Part shown: positions 28,023 to 37,416 of the stretch, one piece after another
Position numbering within the stretch: position 1 is the stretch's first letter
How the letters are laid out: each line of letters begins with the position of its first letter
From: Saliniramus fredricksonii
GTDB taxonomy: Bacteria; Pseudomonadota; Alphaproteobacteria; Rhizobiales; Beijerinckiaceae
DNA: 64,000 nucleotides
Direction: 5' to 3'
Assembly: GCF_900094735.1 (NCBI RefSeq)
Contig: NZ_FMBM01000002.1
Coordinates: 310,001 to 374,000 of the forward strand
Made by a program: the position numbers and the translations under genes
The notes under the pieces: model-generated
What the model saw: only the letters and a program-made list of their open reading frames with translations
Database searches by the model: none
Told to the model about the DNA's origin: nothing

Positions 28023-28622
28023 ATGGTCAAGGGGCCCAGACGCATGCAGGGTTCGCCGGAGATCGCTCCGGTTACGCCTTCGCGACGGGAAAGCGACCTC
28101 CAGGACAAGTCGCGCGAATTCCAGGCTGCCCTGCGCCGTGAATATCTCACCCATCACGATACCGAAGCTGCAGAGGCGCGGGTGGCACGCGGCTTCGATG
28201 ATCAGATCATCATTTCCGGTGAGCGGGCGCGCGAATGCATGTCCTATCTGCATCGTCTGGTGCGGCTGAGCCCGACCTTTCGCGGTGTCCTCAACAAGGC
28301 GCTCGCCGATTACGACACACTCTGGATCACGATCGGCCATGGCGGTGGCAACAGCCGCTCGACGATCGGCGCGCGCGACGAGAAGATCTATATCAATCTC
28401 GAGCAGGGCGATCTGATGGATCTCCTGATCCACGAATGCGGCCATGCGCTGGCGAAGCTGGAGGATGGGCCGCTTGGCGGATTCGGCCCCAACCAGCGTT
28501 TCCAGGCCGTGATCAAGCGCGAGCTCGATATGGGCAGCGGCGGGGTCAAGGCCTATGGCACGGAAGTGCGCCCCAACGCGCCTTCGGGGCCGCGCATGCC
28601 TTCGAAGCTGCCGATGGAGTAG
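28023..28622 (+). CDS. Small HExxH (zincin-like) protein
   Basis: A 199-residue cytoplasmic protein of unknown family. The motif LLIHECGHALAKLEDG near residue 138 is an HExxH zinc-binding helix, and a downstream Glu could be the third ligand. The N-terminal 60 residues are charged and helical, and an ISGERARECMSYLHRLVRLS segment and a glycine-rich ITIGHGGGNSRST strand precede the motif. This suggests a small metallopeptidase or an inactive relative. I chose ATG 28023 over ATG 28017 because GGTGAGG is properly spaced only for the later start. A near-consensus promoter lies upstream. Confidence 0.6.
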   Translation: MVKGPRRMQGSPEIAPVTPSRRESDLQDKSREFQAALRREYLTHHDTEAAEARVARGFDDQIIISGERARECMSYLHRLVRLSPTFRGVLNKALADYDTLWITIGHGGGNSRSTIGARDEKIYINLEQGDLMDLLIHECGHALAKLEDGPLGGFGPNQRFQAVIKRELDMGSGGVKAYGTEVRPNAPSGPRMPSKLPME

Positions 28623-28648
28623 CCGGCATGCGGGGAGGGCGCCCTGCT

Positions 28649-29518
28649 TCAGCCACCCGCCTGACGCGTCAGTGCATGGAGCGCAATGCCGGACGTGGTT
28701 GCGACGTTGAGGCTGTCGAAATCACCCGCCATGTCGATGCGCACACTGGTGGCAGCCGCGATCAGGTCCGGTGCGAGACCGGGCCCCTCGCTGCCCAGCA
28801 GAAGGGCGCGGCGCCCCTGGTAGTGCGCGGCGGCCTGCGCCAGCGTCAGCGTGCCGCGCGGCGACAGGGCGAGCGGCTCGAAGCCATGGTTGCGCAACAG
28901 CGTACAGGCATTGCCAGCATCGCCCGGTCCGGGGCCGAGCCTTGCGAAGGGCACCCGCGCCGCTGCGCCCACGGAGACGCGCAAGGCCTTGCGATAGAGC
29001 GGATCGCAGCATTGCGGGTCGAGTAAAATCGCGGCGGCGCCGAAAGCGGCGGCATTGCGGAATATGCCACCGAGATTGTCGTGATTGGTGATGCCGAAAC
29101 AGGCCAGTACCAGTGCATGCGCCGGCGCGTCATCCAGCAGAATCTGCGGTGCGATCGGCTCGCCGCGCCGCGCCAGTGCCAGAATGCCGCGATGGATGGG
29201 GAAGCCGGCAATCGCATCCATGACGGCGCCCTCCGCCACGTAGACCGCCACGGCATCGGGCAGGGCGGCGAGCCAATCCGTCATGGCGGGTACGCGTTTT
29301 TGCGTGATCAGCACGGATTCGAAGGCAAAGCGCGCACTGCGCGCCATGTCGCGCAAGACCACGGCGCCCTCGGCCATGAACAGCCCGCCGCGGCCCTTGA
29401 GATCGCGATCGCGCACGTCGCGGTAATCCGCGATGCGCGGATCCAGCGGATCGGCGATCGGAGTCAGCCGGGCCGCGATGGCGTCATCCTGCACGGCGAT
29501 ATGATCGGGCGGGGTCAT
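28649..29518 (-). CDS. SpoU/TrmH-family RNA 2'-O-methyltransferase
   Basis: A 289-residue SPOUT enzyme. An N-terminal substrate-binding region (FMAEGAVVLRDMARS) is followed by the knotted domain with the three family motifs NHDNLGGIFRNAAAFG, LLLGSEGPGL and DSLNVATTSGIALH. It transfers methyl from SAM to a ribose 2'-OH in rRNA or tRNA. The target is not evident. It is divergent from the RNase D-like gene. Confidence 0.87.
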   Translation of the reverse strand: MTPPDHIAVQDDAIAARLTPIADPLDPRIADYRDVRDRDLKGRGGLFMAEGAVVLRDMARSARFAFESVLITQKRVPAMTDWLAALPDAVAVYVAEGAVMDAIAGFPIHRGILALARRGEPIAPQILLDDAPAHALVLACFGITNHDNLGGIFRNAAAFGAAAILLDPQCCDPLYRKALRVSVGAAARVPFARLGPGPGDAGNACTLLRNHGFEPLALSPRGTLTLAQAAAHYQGRRALLLGSEGPGLAPDLIAAATSVRIDMAGDFDSLNVATTSGIALHALTRQAGG

Positions 29519-29642
29519 CGGATCGGGATGGCGCCGGGATCGGCGGGTGTCAAGATGCCGGCATGGCGACAGGCGATTTGACAGATGCCGGGCAAAGTGA
29601 AATCACCAGCGTATTCAACCGGTCAAGCGAGGAAGCCAGCGC

Positions 29643-30272
29643 ATGAGCGTGCGTCACCATCTCGGGGATCTCCCCGCCGATTACGATCCCGGCCCCGTCA
29701 TCGCCGTCGATACCGAGACGCTGGGGCTCAACCCGTTGCGCGACCGGCTCTGCGTCGTGCAGATCTCCAGGGGTGACGGCGAGGCCGACGTGGTGCAGAT
29801 CACGCGCGAGCAGCTGAATGCCCCGCATGGCGGCGCCCCCGTTCTCGCAGGCGTGCTTGCGAGCCGCGATACGCTCAAGCTCTTCCACTTCGCCCGCTTC
29901 GATCTCGCGGTTCTCTACCATGCTCTCGGCGCGATGACCGGGCCGGTCTATTGCACCAAGATCGCCTCGAAACTAGTGCGCACCTATACAGACCGCCATG
30001 GCCTCAAGGATCTCTTGCGCGAGTTGCTGCAGGTGGAAATCTCGAAGCAGCAGCAATCCTCGGATTGGGCCGCAGAGACGCTCAGCAAGGCGCAGCTCGA
30101 TTACGCCGCCTCGGACGTGTTGCATCTGCACAAGCTCAAGGAACGGCTGGATGCGATGCTGGCGCGCGAAGATCGTGCTGCTCTGGCGCAGGCCTGCTTC
30201 GAATTCCTGCCGACGCGCGCGAGGCTCGATCTGGCCGGCTGGCCGGAGACCGACATCTTCGCTCATAGCTGA
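29643..30272 (+). CDS. RNase D-like 3'-5' exonuclease
   Basis: A 209-residue DEDD-type exonuclease. Exo I is VIAVDTETLGL, Exo II is around LFHFARFDLAVLYH, and Exo III is LDYAASDVLHLHKL with the Tyr of the DEDDy subclass. The HRDC domains of full-length RNase D are missing, as in the short alphaproteobacterial form. It probably trims tRNA or other structured RNA 3' ends. The next gene, a methyltransferase, starts 59 bases downstream and lies before the lpt cluster. Confidence 0.87.
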   Translation: MSVRHHLGDLPADYDPGPVIAVDTETLGLNPLRDRLCVVQISRGDGEADVVQITREQLNAPHGGAPVLAGVLASRDTLKLFHFARFDLAVLYHALGAMTGPVYCTKIASKLVRTYTDRHGLKDLLRELLQVEISKQQQSSDWAAETLSKAQLDYAASDVLHLHKLKERLDAMLAREDRAALAQACFEFLPTRARLDLAGWPETDIFAHS

Positions 30273-30331
30273 GCGGGTCGCAAAATACGTTTGGCGGTGA
30301 GATTGCATTTCCGGTTATGCGGGGTCTGAAC

Positions 30332-31147
30332 ATGGTTGAGAAGCACGAGCGCCCGTGCCCGTCATGCGCTACAAGGCATGATCCCGAGGAAGACCGCCAG
30401 GTGCTGTCCCGTGATGGCTGGTCGGTCGCCGGGTGCCGGGTCTGCGGCTTCGTCTACATGCCGCAATTTGCTCCGGCGGAGGCCTTTGTCGATGATCTGG
30501 CCTGGGAAAAGCAATTCGAGCGCGAGAAGACGGAGCGGCGAAAGCGCGTTTCGGTGCTGCAATGGCTCGAGGATGCGACGCGCTGGCGCCATCGCCTGAT
30601 TCCGCGTGCGCGCCCCGAAAATCTCGTTCGCGCTCGGGTCGATGGTGGACGCGTGCTCGATATCGGTTGCGGTACCGGCTCGCACGCATTGCCTTTCCTG
30701 GGAGATTTCGTGCCGTTCGGTATCGAATTGTCGCGCGCACTCGCGCAGGAAGCGGCCGACAGTTTTGCGCCCCATGGCGGGCATTGTGTGCATGCGGAAA
30801 GCCGGGCCGGCCTTGCGACATTTGCAGAGGGTTTTTTCGACGCGGCAGTCCTGCGCTCCTATCTCGAACACGAGGCCTATCCCAATGAGGTGCTGGCCGA
30901 ACTGGCTCGCGTCCTACGCCCCGGGGGCGTCGCGATCGTCAAGGTCCCCAATTACGGCAGTCTCAACCGTATGGTGATGGGTGGGAACTGGTGCGGTTTC
31001 CGTATTCCCGATCACGTGAACTATTTCACCAAGTCGTCACTCACGCAGATGGCTGCGCGCCATGGGTTCGACGTGGAACTGCCCCTGCTCTGGTCGCTGC
31101 CGACGGATGACAATATGTGGGCAATCCTGCGCGCCACATGGAAATAG
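30332..31147 (+). CDS. Class I SAM-dependent methyltransferase with N-terminal zinc ribbon
   Basis: A 271-residue cytoplasmic methyltransferase. The N-terminus has two cysteine pairs (CPSC and CRVC) forming a likely zinc ribbon. Motif I is RVLDIGCGTGSHALP, the acidic end of strand 2 is FGIEL, and motif III is LRPGGVAIVKVPNYGS. Proteins of this layout often methylate sugars or lipid-linked glycans. The target is unknown. Start ATG 30332 fits a GGGG site better than ATG 30317. Confidence 0.75.
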   Translation: MVEKHERPCPSCATRHDPEEDRQVLSRDGWSVAGCRVCGFVYMPQFAPAEAFVDDLAWEKQFEREKTERRKRVSVLQWLEDATRWRHRLIPRARPENLVRARVDGGRVLDIGCGTGSHALPFLGDFVPFGIELSRALAQEAADSFAPHGGHCVHAESRAGLATFAEGFFDAAVLRSYLEHEAYPNEVLAELARVLRPGGVAIVKVPNYGSLNRMVMGGNWCGFRIPDHVNYFTKSSLTQMAARHGFDVELPLLWSLPTDDNMWAILRATWK

Positions 31148-31277
31148 AGGTTTTGTCATGGGGACATAAATGCGCCATTGATGTACCATATCAGAATGGC
31201 GCGCGGACAGAGGATCGACATGCGATGGTGTGGCGCGCGATCTTCTGCGAGAGCTTTTTTGACGGGATACGATTGAA

Positions 31278-32039
31278 TTGACCGCGACGCAGATGCCGAC
31301 GCATGATCGGGTGCTTGATGGGCGAGGTCGTCACGATAGCATGCAGCGCGCCCGGTGGCATGAGAGGCACCGGCGCGAACATGCCCGCGCCGTGCGTCAT
31401 TCCCGCCGCGTGCGGTTCCTGCGTCGCGCCATACCGATCGCCGCTGTGCTCGCAGTCGTTTTCCTCTTCGCCCTGACCTGGTTCAATCCCTTCGCACGTT
31501 ACGGCGGCATCAGCATCGGCCCGATCAGCGTGTCCGGTACCCGCGTCGTCATGGATGCGCCGCGCTTGCGCGGTTTCCAGGACGAGACGCGGCCCTATGA
31601 GGTCACGGCGGAAGATGCTTCGCAGGATGTGCGCGAGCCGCATCTGGTCGATTTGCGCGAATTGCGCGCCAATATCACCATCGATGATGCCGGCCAGACT
31701 GCGCGGATCGAGGCCGCCAGCGGGCGTTTCGATACGCAGAGCGAGTATCTCGTGCTGGAGCGCGATGTCCGCGTCGTCTCCTCGACGGGCTATGTTCTGG
31801 ATCTCAGCGTCGCCGATATCGATTTCGGCGCCGGAACGGTCGTATCCGACGCGCCCGTCTCGCTTACCTTTACTGAAGGGACGATAAAGGCACGCAGCAT
31901 GCGCATTTCCGATGGCGGCGACGTGATCAGTTTCGAGGGCGGGGTCGAGAGCGTTCTCGCCGCGCCGAGGCTGGGCGGCGACGCACAGAATGTCGCTCCC
32001 GCGCCGGCCGATCCGTCCGGTACCGATTCCACCCGCTGA
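31278..32039 (+). CDS. lptC: LPS export protein LptC
   Basis: A 253-residue bitopic protein with an unusually long (about 45 residues) basic cytoplasmic N-terminus, one membrane helix (IPIAAVLAVVFLFALTWF) and a periplasmic beta-jellyroll domain. LptC relays lipopolysaccharide from the LptBFG extractor to LptA. It is followed at 15 bases by lptA and then lptB. The start is uncertain: TTG at 31278 is the most upstream, and ATG at 31293 or 31341 would also keep the membrane helix. Confidence 0.85.
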   Translation: MTATQMPTHDRVLDGRGRHDSMQRARWHERHRREHARAVRHSRRVRFLRRAIPIAAVLAVVFLFALTWFNPFARYGGISIGPISVSGTRVVMDAPRLRGFQDETRPYEVTAEDASQDVREPHLVDLRELRANITIDDAGQTARIEAASGRFDTQSEYLVLERDVRVVSSTGYVLDLSVADIDFGAGTVVSDAPVSLTFTEGTIKARSMRISDGGDVISFEGGVESVLAAPRLGGDAQNVAPAPADPSGTDSTR

Positions 32040-32053
32040 AAGACGCAGAGCCA

Positions 32054-32674
32054 ATGACAGCGTTCCCCTCATCCCGCCCTCATGCATGTGTGCATGCCCC
32101 GCGCCCGCCCCGATTGCCGATGCGTTGGAATGCGCTGGCGCGTGTCCTGCTTCTCGGTTTCGGTATCGTCGTTGCGCTGCTGATGACGGTATCGGCGCAG
32201 GCGCAGAATCCCGATCGCGCCTTCGGCGGGCTGGGCTCTGAATCAGATGCGCCGATCCGGATTGATGCCGATCGTCTCGACGTGTTCGACCGGGAGAACC
32301 GCGCCGTCTATGCCGGCAATGTCGTGGCCGTGCAGGGCGACACCACGATCCGCTGCGCGGAACTCACGATCCATTTCGAGCGCAATCCGACGGGCGGGGG
32401 CGGCGATGATGCCGGGGATGCGATCCGCAGGATCGAATGCGCCGGGCCGGTCACCATCCTCTCGGAGGACCAGGTCGCGACCGGTGATCAGGCGGTGTAT
32501 GACCGTGCCAGCGGCCAGATGGTCATCAGCGGCAATGTCGCGCTCAGCCAGGGCCGGAACGTCACACGCGGGGAGCGACTCGTCTACGATATCGATCGCG
32601 GTGTCGCGAATGTCGAATCCGGCGGAACGCAGCGGGTGCGCGGCCTGTTCGTCCCCGGCGGCGCAGATGAGTGA
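32054..32674 (+). CDS. lptA: Periplasmic LPS-transport protein LptA
   Basis: A 206-residue OstA-like protein. A signal peptide ends near VSAQAQ (about residue 50), followed by the jellyroll core (PIRIDADRLDVFDRENRAVY, GDTTIRCAELTIHF, GDQAVYDRASGQMVISG). LptA forms the periplasmic bridge that carries LPS to the outer membrane. Its stop codon overlaps the start of lptB by 1 base. Confidence 0.88.
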   Translation: MTAFPSSRPHACVHAPRPPRLPMRWNALARVLLLGFGIVVALLMTVSAQAQNPDRAFGGLGSESDAPIRIDADRLDVFDRENRAVYAGNVVAVQGDTTIRCAELTIHFERNPTGGGGDDAGDAIRRIECAGPVTILSEDQVATGDQAVYDRASGQMVISGNVALSQGRNVTRGERLVYDIDRGVANVESGGTQRVRGLFVPGGADE

Positions 32675-33564
32675 TGATCGTTGAGCGCGTGATTGCGCGC
32701 GACAGCCGCCTGGATTACAGCAGAATGCAATCTCAGACCGGGGATGAGCCCGAGACCGTGAACGATCAATTCGACTATCCGATGCAGAATGCCGCTCCCG
32801 GCGGTGCGCTTGAGCAGACCGGCGAAGGAGCTTTCGGCGGGCCGGGCGTGCTGGCCGTGAAGGGCTTGCAGAAACGCTATGGTGATCGCACCGTGGTGCA
32901 GGATGCCGGCCTGACCGTGCGACGCGGGGAGGCCGTCGGTCTGCTTGGGCCCAACGGTGCCGGCAAGACCACGATCTTCTACATGATCACCGGGCTCGTC
33001 GGGGCGGATCAGGGCGTCATCAGTCTGGAAGGATCCGATGTGACGGCGCTGCCGATGTATCGGCGTGCGCGACTGGGTATCGGCTACCTCCCTCAGGAAG
33101 CGTCGATCTTTCGTGGCCTCAATGTCGAGGACAATATCCGCGCCGTGCTCGAAGTGGTCGAGCCCGATCGTCGGCGGCGCCGGGAAAAGCTGGATGCGCT
33201 TCTGGCGGAATTCCATATCGAGCGGCTGCGCAAGACGCCCTCCATCGCACTGTCGGGCGGCGAACGCCGGCGCTGCGAGATCGCACGCGCGCTCGCAAGC
33301 GATCCCGCCTTCATGCTGCTCGACGAGCCTTTTGCCGGCATCGATCCGATCGCGGTCGGCGATATCCAGAATCTGGTCCGCCACCTGACCCGGCGCGGGA
33401 TCGGGGTGCTGATCACCGATCACAATGTGCGCGAGACGCTCGGCCTGATCGACCGGGCCTATATCATCCATTCCGGCCGTGTTCTCACCGAAGGCACGCC
33501 GCAGGAGATCGTCGCGAATCCGGATGTGCGCAAGCTCTATCTCGGCGAGGATTTCCGCCTCTGA
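32674..33564 (+). CDS. lptB: LPS-export ABC ATPase LptB
   Basis: A 296-residue ATPase that powers LPS extraction by LptFG. Walker A is GPNGAGKTT near residue 95, the Q-loop is YLPQEASIFRGL, the signature is LSGGERRR, Walker B is MLLDEPFAGIDP and the H-loop is ITDHNVRE. All are typical of LptB. About 60 residues precede the first ABC strand (VLAVKGLQKRYG). They are low in structure, and true translation may begin at an internal ATG such as 32722. Confidence 0.92.
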   Translation: MIVERVIARDSRLDYSRMQSQTGDEPETVNDQFDYPMQNAAPGGALEQTGEGAFGGPGVLAVKGLQKRYGDRTVVQDAGLTVRRGEAVGLLGPNGAGKTTIFYMITGLVGADQGVISLEGSDVTALPMYRRARLGIGYLPQEASIFRGLNVEDNIRAVLEVVEPDRRRRREKLDALLAEFHIERLRKTPSIALSGGERRRCEIARALASDPAFMLLDEPFAGIDPIAVGDIQNLVRHLTRRGIGVLITDHNVRETLGLIDRAYIIHSGRVLTEGTPQEIVANPDVRKLYLGEDFRL

Positions 33565-33576
33565 GAATGCACTGGT

Positions 33577-33894
33577 TCAGTTGAAGATCGCTTCGTAAAA
33601 GCGCATTTCCCGGGTCTTCTGGATGAATTCCGGCGGCGGAACGACGGGTGTGATGAACATGCCTTCAACGAGGCCACGACCAGGATGGCGGATGTTGTAC
33701 ATCTGCCCGTCGAGTGGGGGTTTGTCGGGGGCGACGAAGAGGATCGCGAAGGGCTGGCGCTGGCCCGGCAAACCCGGATAAGGCGAGAGTCGCACATCGA
33801 GCAGGCGCATCTCCACCTGTCCGCCGATACCTTCGAGCGTGAAGGTCTTGCTGCGATAATCCTTGAAATCGTCGTAAGTCAGTTTGTCGAGCAT
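33577..33894 (-). CDS. Small conserved-looking protein, function unknown
   Basis: A 105-residue soluble protein, mostly beta strand by eye (FTLEGIGGQVEMRLLDVRLS, PFAILFVAP, MYNIRHPG). It looks like the small DUF6916 group of proteins, which have no known function, but I hold this weakly. It converges with lptB, 12 bases apart. Confidence 0.5.
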   Translation of the reverse strand: MLDKLTYDDFKDYRSKTFTLEGIGGQVEMRLLDVRLSPYPGLPGQRQPFAILFVAPDKPPLDGQMYNIRHPGRGLVEGMFITPVVPPPEFIQKTREMRFYEAIFN

Positions 33895-33977
33895 CCTGCC
33901 ATCCCTGATCGCTTGATACGATCTTGGATAGCATGATTCGCTCGATGAAACAGCTTACATGCGAACAAGAAGGCCGA

Positions 33978-35192
33978 TCACGCCATCGCCTCGTCCAAAG
34001 CCGCGATGACGCGGTCGACTTCCTCAAGGGTGTTGTAATGTACCATCGAGACGCGCACCACGCCCCCCATCGGGCTCAGGCCGAGTGATTCCACCAGGCG
34101 GCGGGAGTGGAAATCGCCGAAGCGAATGCCGATCTGCGCCGCATCGACCTTGCGCACGATCGCTGCACTGTCGATCCCGTCCGCCTTGAAGGAGATGGTC
34201 GGTACCCGCGTCGCCTTGTCGGAGCCGCGCTCACCGATGATGCGCACGCCATTCTTGCCGCGCAGATAGGCAAGCAGCCGCTCGCCGATCACGGCCTCGT
34301 GCGCGGCGACATCCTCGAAGGCGCGCGCGATGGCAGCATGATCGCCAGTGCCGCCGCCCAGCTCATCAAAGTAATCCACGATGCCGGCAGAGCCCCAGGC
34401 GAGTTCGTAATTGGTATTGCCGGGCTCCAGCTTGGCGGGGACTTTGTCCTTGTCATAGAAATAATGGTACAGATTATCCAGTTCACGCAGCAAGTCGTAG
34501 CGACCGTAGAGCACGGCAAAATGCGGGCCGTAGGTTTTATAGAAACTGAAAACATAATAATCGGCATCCAGCGCCTGCACATCGACGGCGCGGTGCGGCG
34601 CATAGGCAACACCATCGACCACGAGTTTCGCGCCGCCCGCATGGACCCTGTCGGCAATGGCGCGGATCGGGTTGATCGTGCCCAGGATGTTGGAGACATG
34701 CGTGACGCAGACGAGCTTCGTGTTCTCGCTCATCAGCGCATCGAGATCGGCCAGATCGACCGTGGCGGTCTCCTGGTTGATCTCCCAGAACTTGAAAACG
34801 ACCCCGCGCGCTTCCAGCGTCAACCAGGGGCCGATATTGGTCTCGTGGTCGAAATTGGTGAGGATCACCTCGTCGCCGGGCTGGAACTGGCCGGCCATCG
34901 CCTGGGCCAGGGTGCGCATCATCATGGTGGCGGAGGCGCCGAGCACGATCTCCTCCGGGCGCTGCGCATTCATGTAGCGCGCGATCGCAGCGCGCGCCTC
35001 CTGCACCCGCGCCGTCGCGCGCTGCGAGTGGCTGTAGGAGGCGCCGGTCTGCACGCTGGTGGTGAGCAGATAGTCGCTGATCCGTTCGGCCACGGGCTTG
35101 AGCACGAGCGAGCCGCCGGCATTGTCGAAATAGGCGAAACCATCCGCGAGAGCCGGGAACTGGCTGCGCACATGCGCGAGATCGAGAGCCAT
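33978..35192 (-). CDS. Class V aminotransferase-like (cysteine desulfurase-fold) PLP enzyme
   Basis: A 404-residue PLP-dependent enzyme of the NifS/SufS fold. The Schiff-base lysine is in VFSFYKTYGPH, and the cofactor-binding region VCVTHVSNILGTINPI and DGVAYAPHRAVD are clear. The loop where true cysteine desulfurases carry the catalytic Cys reads RFGDFHSRRLVESLGL and has no cysteine, so sulfur transfer is unlikely. A lyase, epimerase or aminotransferase role is more probable. It lies 68 bases downstream of aapP on the same strand and may be co-transcribed with the amino-acid transporter. Confidence 0.8.
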   Translation of the reverse strand: MALDLAHVRSQFPALADGFAYFDNAGGSLVLKPVAERISDYLLTTSVQTGASYSHSQRATARVQEARAAIARYMNAQRPEEIVLGASATMMMRTLAQAMAGQFQPGDEVILTNFDHETNIGPWLTLEARGVVFKFWEINQETATVDLADLDALMSENTKLVCVTHVSNILGTINPIRAIADRVHAGGAKLVVDGVAYAPHRAVDVQALDADYYVFSFYKTYGPHFAVLYGRYDLLRELDNLYHYFYDKDKVPAKLEPGNTNYELAWGSAGIVDYFDELGGGTGDHAAIARAFEDVAAHEAVIGERLLAYLRGKNGVRIIGERGSDKATRVPTISFKADGIDSAAIVRKVDAAQIGIRFGDFHSRRLVESLGLSPMGGVVRVSMVHYNTLEEVDRVIAALDEAMA

Positions 35193-35260
35193 GAGGCCTC
35201 CTTGACGAGGACGAAGCGCGCACGGGGAACGAAGGGGCGACCCGCGGTAGCGTTGCCTGT

Positions 35261-36046
35261 TTAATGGTGCAGGATCTGGCTCAGGAACAGTTGCGTGCGG
35301 TCATATTGTGGATTGTCGAAAAACGCATGAGGTGGCGCCTGTTCGACGATTTCACCCTGATCCATGAAGATGACCCGGTCGGCCACCTTGCGGGCGAAAT
35401 TCATCTCGTGCGTGACCACGATCATGGTCATGCCCGATTGCGCCAGTTCGATCATGGCTTCCAGCACCTCGTTGATCATTTCCGGATCGAGTGCGGAAGT
35501 GGGCTCGTCGAACAGCATGATCTTCGGATTCATGCATAGCGCGCGGGCAATGGCGACGCGCTGCTGCTGTCCGCCGGAGAGCTGGAGCGGGTATTTATGT
35601 GCCTGTTCGGGAATGCGCACCCGCTCCAGAAAATGCATCGCAACCGCCTCCGCCTCGGCCTTGGGGGTCTCCTTCACCCAGATCTGGGCCATGGTGCAGT
35701 TCTCCAGCACCGAGAGATGCGGGAACAGGTTGAAGCTCTGGAAGACCATGCCGATATCGCGGCGGATCAGGTCGTTCTGCTTCTCGTCCTTGCCATAGGC
35801 CTTGCCATGAATGATGACGTCGCCTTCCTGGTGGAATTCCAGCTGGTTGATGCAGCGGATCATGGTCGATTTTCCCGATCCCGACGGGCCGCAGACGACG
35901 ATCCGCTCCCCCTCATAGACCGTCAGGTCGATATCCTTCAGCACCTGGAAATTGCCGTACCACTTGCTCATGCCGACCAGTTCGATCACCGGCTGGCCAC
36001 TTTTGGCGGAACGTGTCGCCGTCTTTTCGATCGTATCCGTGCTCAC
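35261..36046 (-). CDS. aapP: General L-amino-acid ABC transporter ATPase
   Basis: A 261-residue polar amino-acid-type ATPase. Walker A is GPSGSGKST, the signature is LSGGQQQR, Walker B is [13 protein letters not shown], and the H-loop is VVTHEM. Last of the four aap genes, in order J-Q-M-P, it drives uptake of a broad range of L-amino acids, as AapJQMP does in Rhizobium. Confidence 0.92.
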   Translation of the reverse strand: MSTDTIEKTATRSAKSGQPVIELVGMSKWYGNFQVLKDIDLTVYEGERIVVCGPSGSGKSTMIRCINQLEFHQEGDVIIHGKAYGKDEKQNDLIRRDIGMVFQSFNLFPHLSVLENCTMAQIWVKETPKAEAEAVAMHFLERVRIPEQAHKYPLQLSGGQQQRVAIARALCMNPKIMLFDEPTSALDPEMINEVLEAMIELAQSGMTMIVVTHEMNFARKVADRVIFMDQGEIVEQAPPHAFFDNPQYDRTQLFLSQILHH

Positions 36047-36057
36047 GTCATCCTCCC

Positions 36058-37413
36058 TCAGCGTCGTGCGCCGGCTTCGAGCTTGCGCTCGAGGTTGATC
36101 GAATATTGCGACATCAGGAAGCAGAAGAAGAAGTAGATCATCGTGATGAAGAAGAACGGCTCGATGAACAGGCCCAGCCAGCGCGTATCCTCACCCACCG
36201 AACGCGCCATGTTGAGCAGGTCGAACAGGCCGATGATCGAAACCAGGGTGGTGTCCTTGAACAAGCCGATGAAGTTGCCGACGATGGTCGGGATCATGAT
36301 CTTCAACGCCTGCGGCATGATGATCAGCGTCGTTGCCTGCCAGTAGCCCAGCCCCATTGCGGCAGCAGCTTCGTACTGCCCCTTGGGAATCGCCTGCAGC
36401 CCGCCACGGATCACCTCCGCCATGTAGGCGGCGGCGAAGAGACAGACGGCGACGATGGCCCGCACCAGCTGGTTCACCTCCACGCCCACCGGCAGGAACA
36501 GGGGCAGCATGGTGTTGAACATGAACAGGATGGTGATCAGCGGCACCGAGCGGAACAGCTCGATGAAACCGGTACAGATCATCCGGATCAGCGGCATGGT
36601 CGAACGCCGCCCCAGCGCCAGCAGAATGCCGGAGGGGAGCGAGAAGGTGATGCCGATGCCGGAGATCACCAGGGTCAGGAACAGCCCGCCCCATTGCCGT
36701 GTGGAGACGAAGGACAATTCCCATTGCGACACCAGCACCACCGCGATGACGAAGACGCCGATGAGCGAAAGCCGCCCGAATTTAAGCTGCTCTTCCTCCG
36801 ACTTGCCGGAATTGCCGAGGATCGCGCCCATGGTGCGGGTGAAACTCCTGCCGTAGCGCAATTCGGTAAAGACGGTGAGCCAGACCCAGATCAGCCCGGT
36901 CAGCCCCGCAGAGACCAGCGCGGTCCAGAACACGCCCTTGTCGCCACCGAGGAAGAAATAGGAGGCCAGGAACGGGTAGAGCATCACGGCGGTGATGCCG
37001 ATCGCGACCTTGGACTGGACCTTGGGGAACCAGAGCGGCGCGACCCACAGGATCAGCGCGAGAAAACCAAGATTGATGCGCCAGATCTGATCCTTGGGGT
37101 AGAGCCCGTAGATCAGGTTGTCGAACCATTGCATCACGCCTGGCCAGCAGGCTCCGGAGCGCCCGACCAGATCGAGACATTCACGCCGGTTTTCCGCCTC
37201 CCAGACCGCGTTGAACAAGGCCCAGTTCAGCACCGAGGCAAGGAAGACATAGACGATATAGGCGCCAAGGATCGTCATCAGCGTGTTGGAGACGCTGGAG
37301 AACAGGTTCTCGCGCATCCAGCCGACGACACCGACGGTGCTCGGCGGGGCGGCCCGCTCCGGCTTCGGCTGGAAGATCAGCGGCTGCGTTCTGGTGGTGG
37401 TGGAGTCGCTCAT
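36058..37413 (-). CDS. aapM: Amino-acid ABC permease AapM
   Basis: A 451-residue inner-membrane permease, longer than the 220-residue HisM type because of an N-terminal extension with extra membrane segments and a large periplasmic loop with two cysteines. The transport domain has the EAA loop [20 protein letters not shown]. It pairs with AapQ to form the channel. It starts 3 bases after the aapQ stop. Confidence 0.92.
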   Translation of the reverse strand: MSDSTTTRTQPLIFQPKPERAAPPSTVGVVGWMRENLFSSVSNTLMTILGAYIVYVFLASVLNWALFNAVWEAENRRECLDLVGRSGACWPGVMQWFDNLIYGLYPKDQIWRINLGFLALILWVAPLWFPKVQSKVAIGITAVMLYPFLASYFFLGGDKGVFWTALVSAGLTGLIWVWLTVFTELRYGRSFTRTMGAILGNSGKSEEEQLKFGRLSLIGVFVIAVVLVSQWELSFVSTRQWGGLFLTLVISGIGITFSLPSGILLALGRRSTMPLIRMICTGFIELFRSVPLITILFMFNTMLPLFLPVGVEVNQLVRAIVAVCLFAAAYMAEVIRGGLQAIPKGQYEAAAAMGLGYWQATTLIIMPQALKIMIPTIVGNFIGLFKDTTLVSIIGLFDLLNMARSVGEDTRWLGLFIEPFFFITMIYFFFCFLMSQYSINLERKLEAGARR

Positions 37414-37416
37414 CTC

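Noticed and set aside
33978-35192. Calling this gene sufS/iscS
   Set aside because: No catalytic cysteine in the expected loop and no suf or isc genes beside it.
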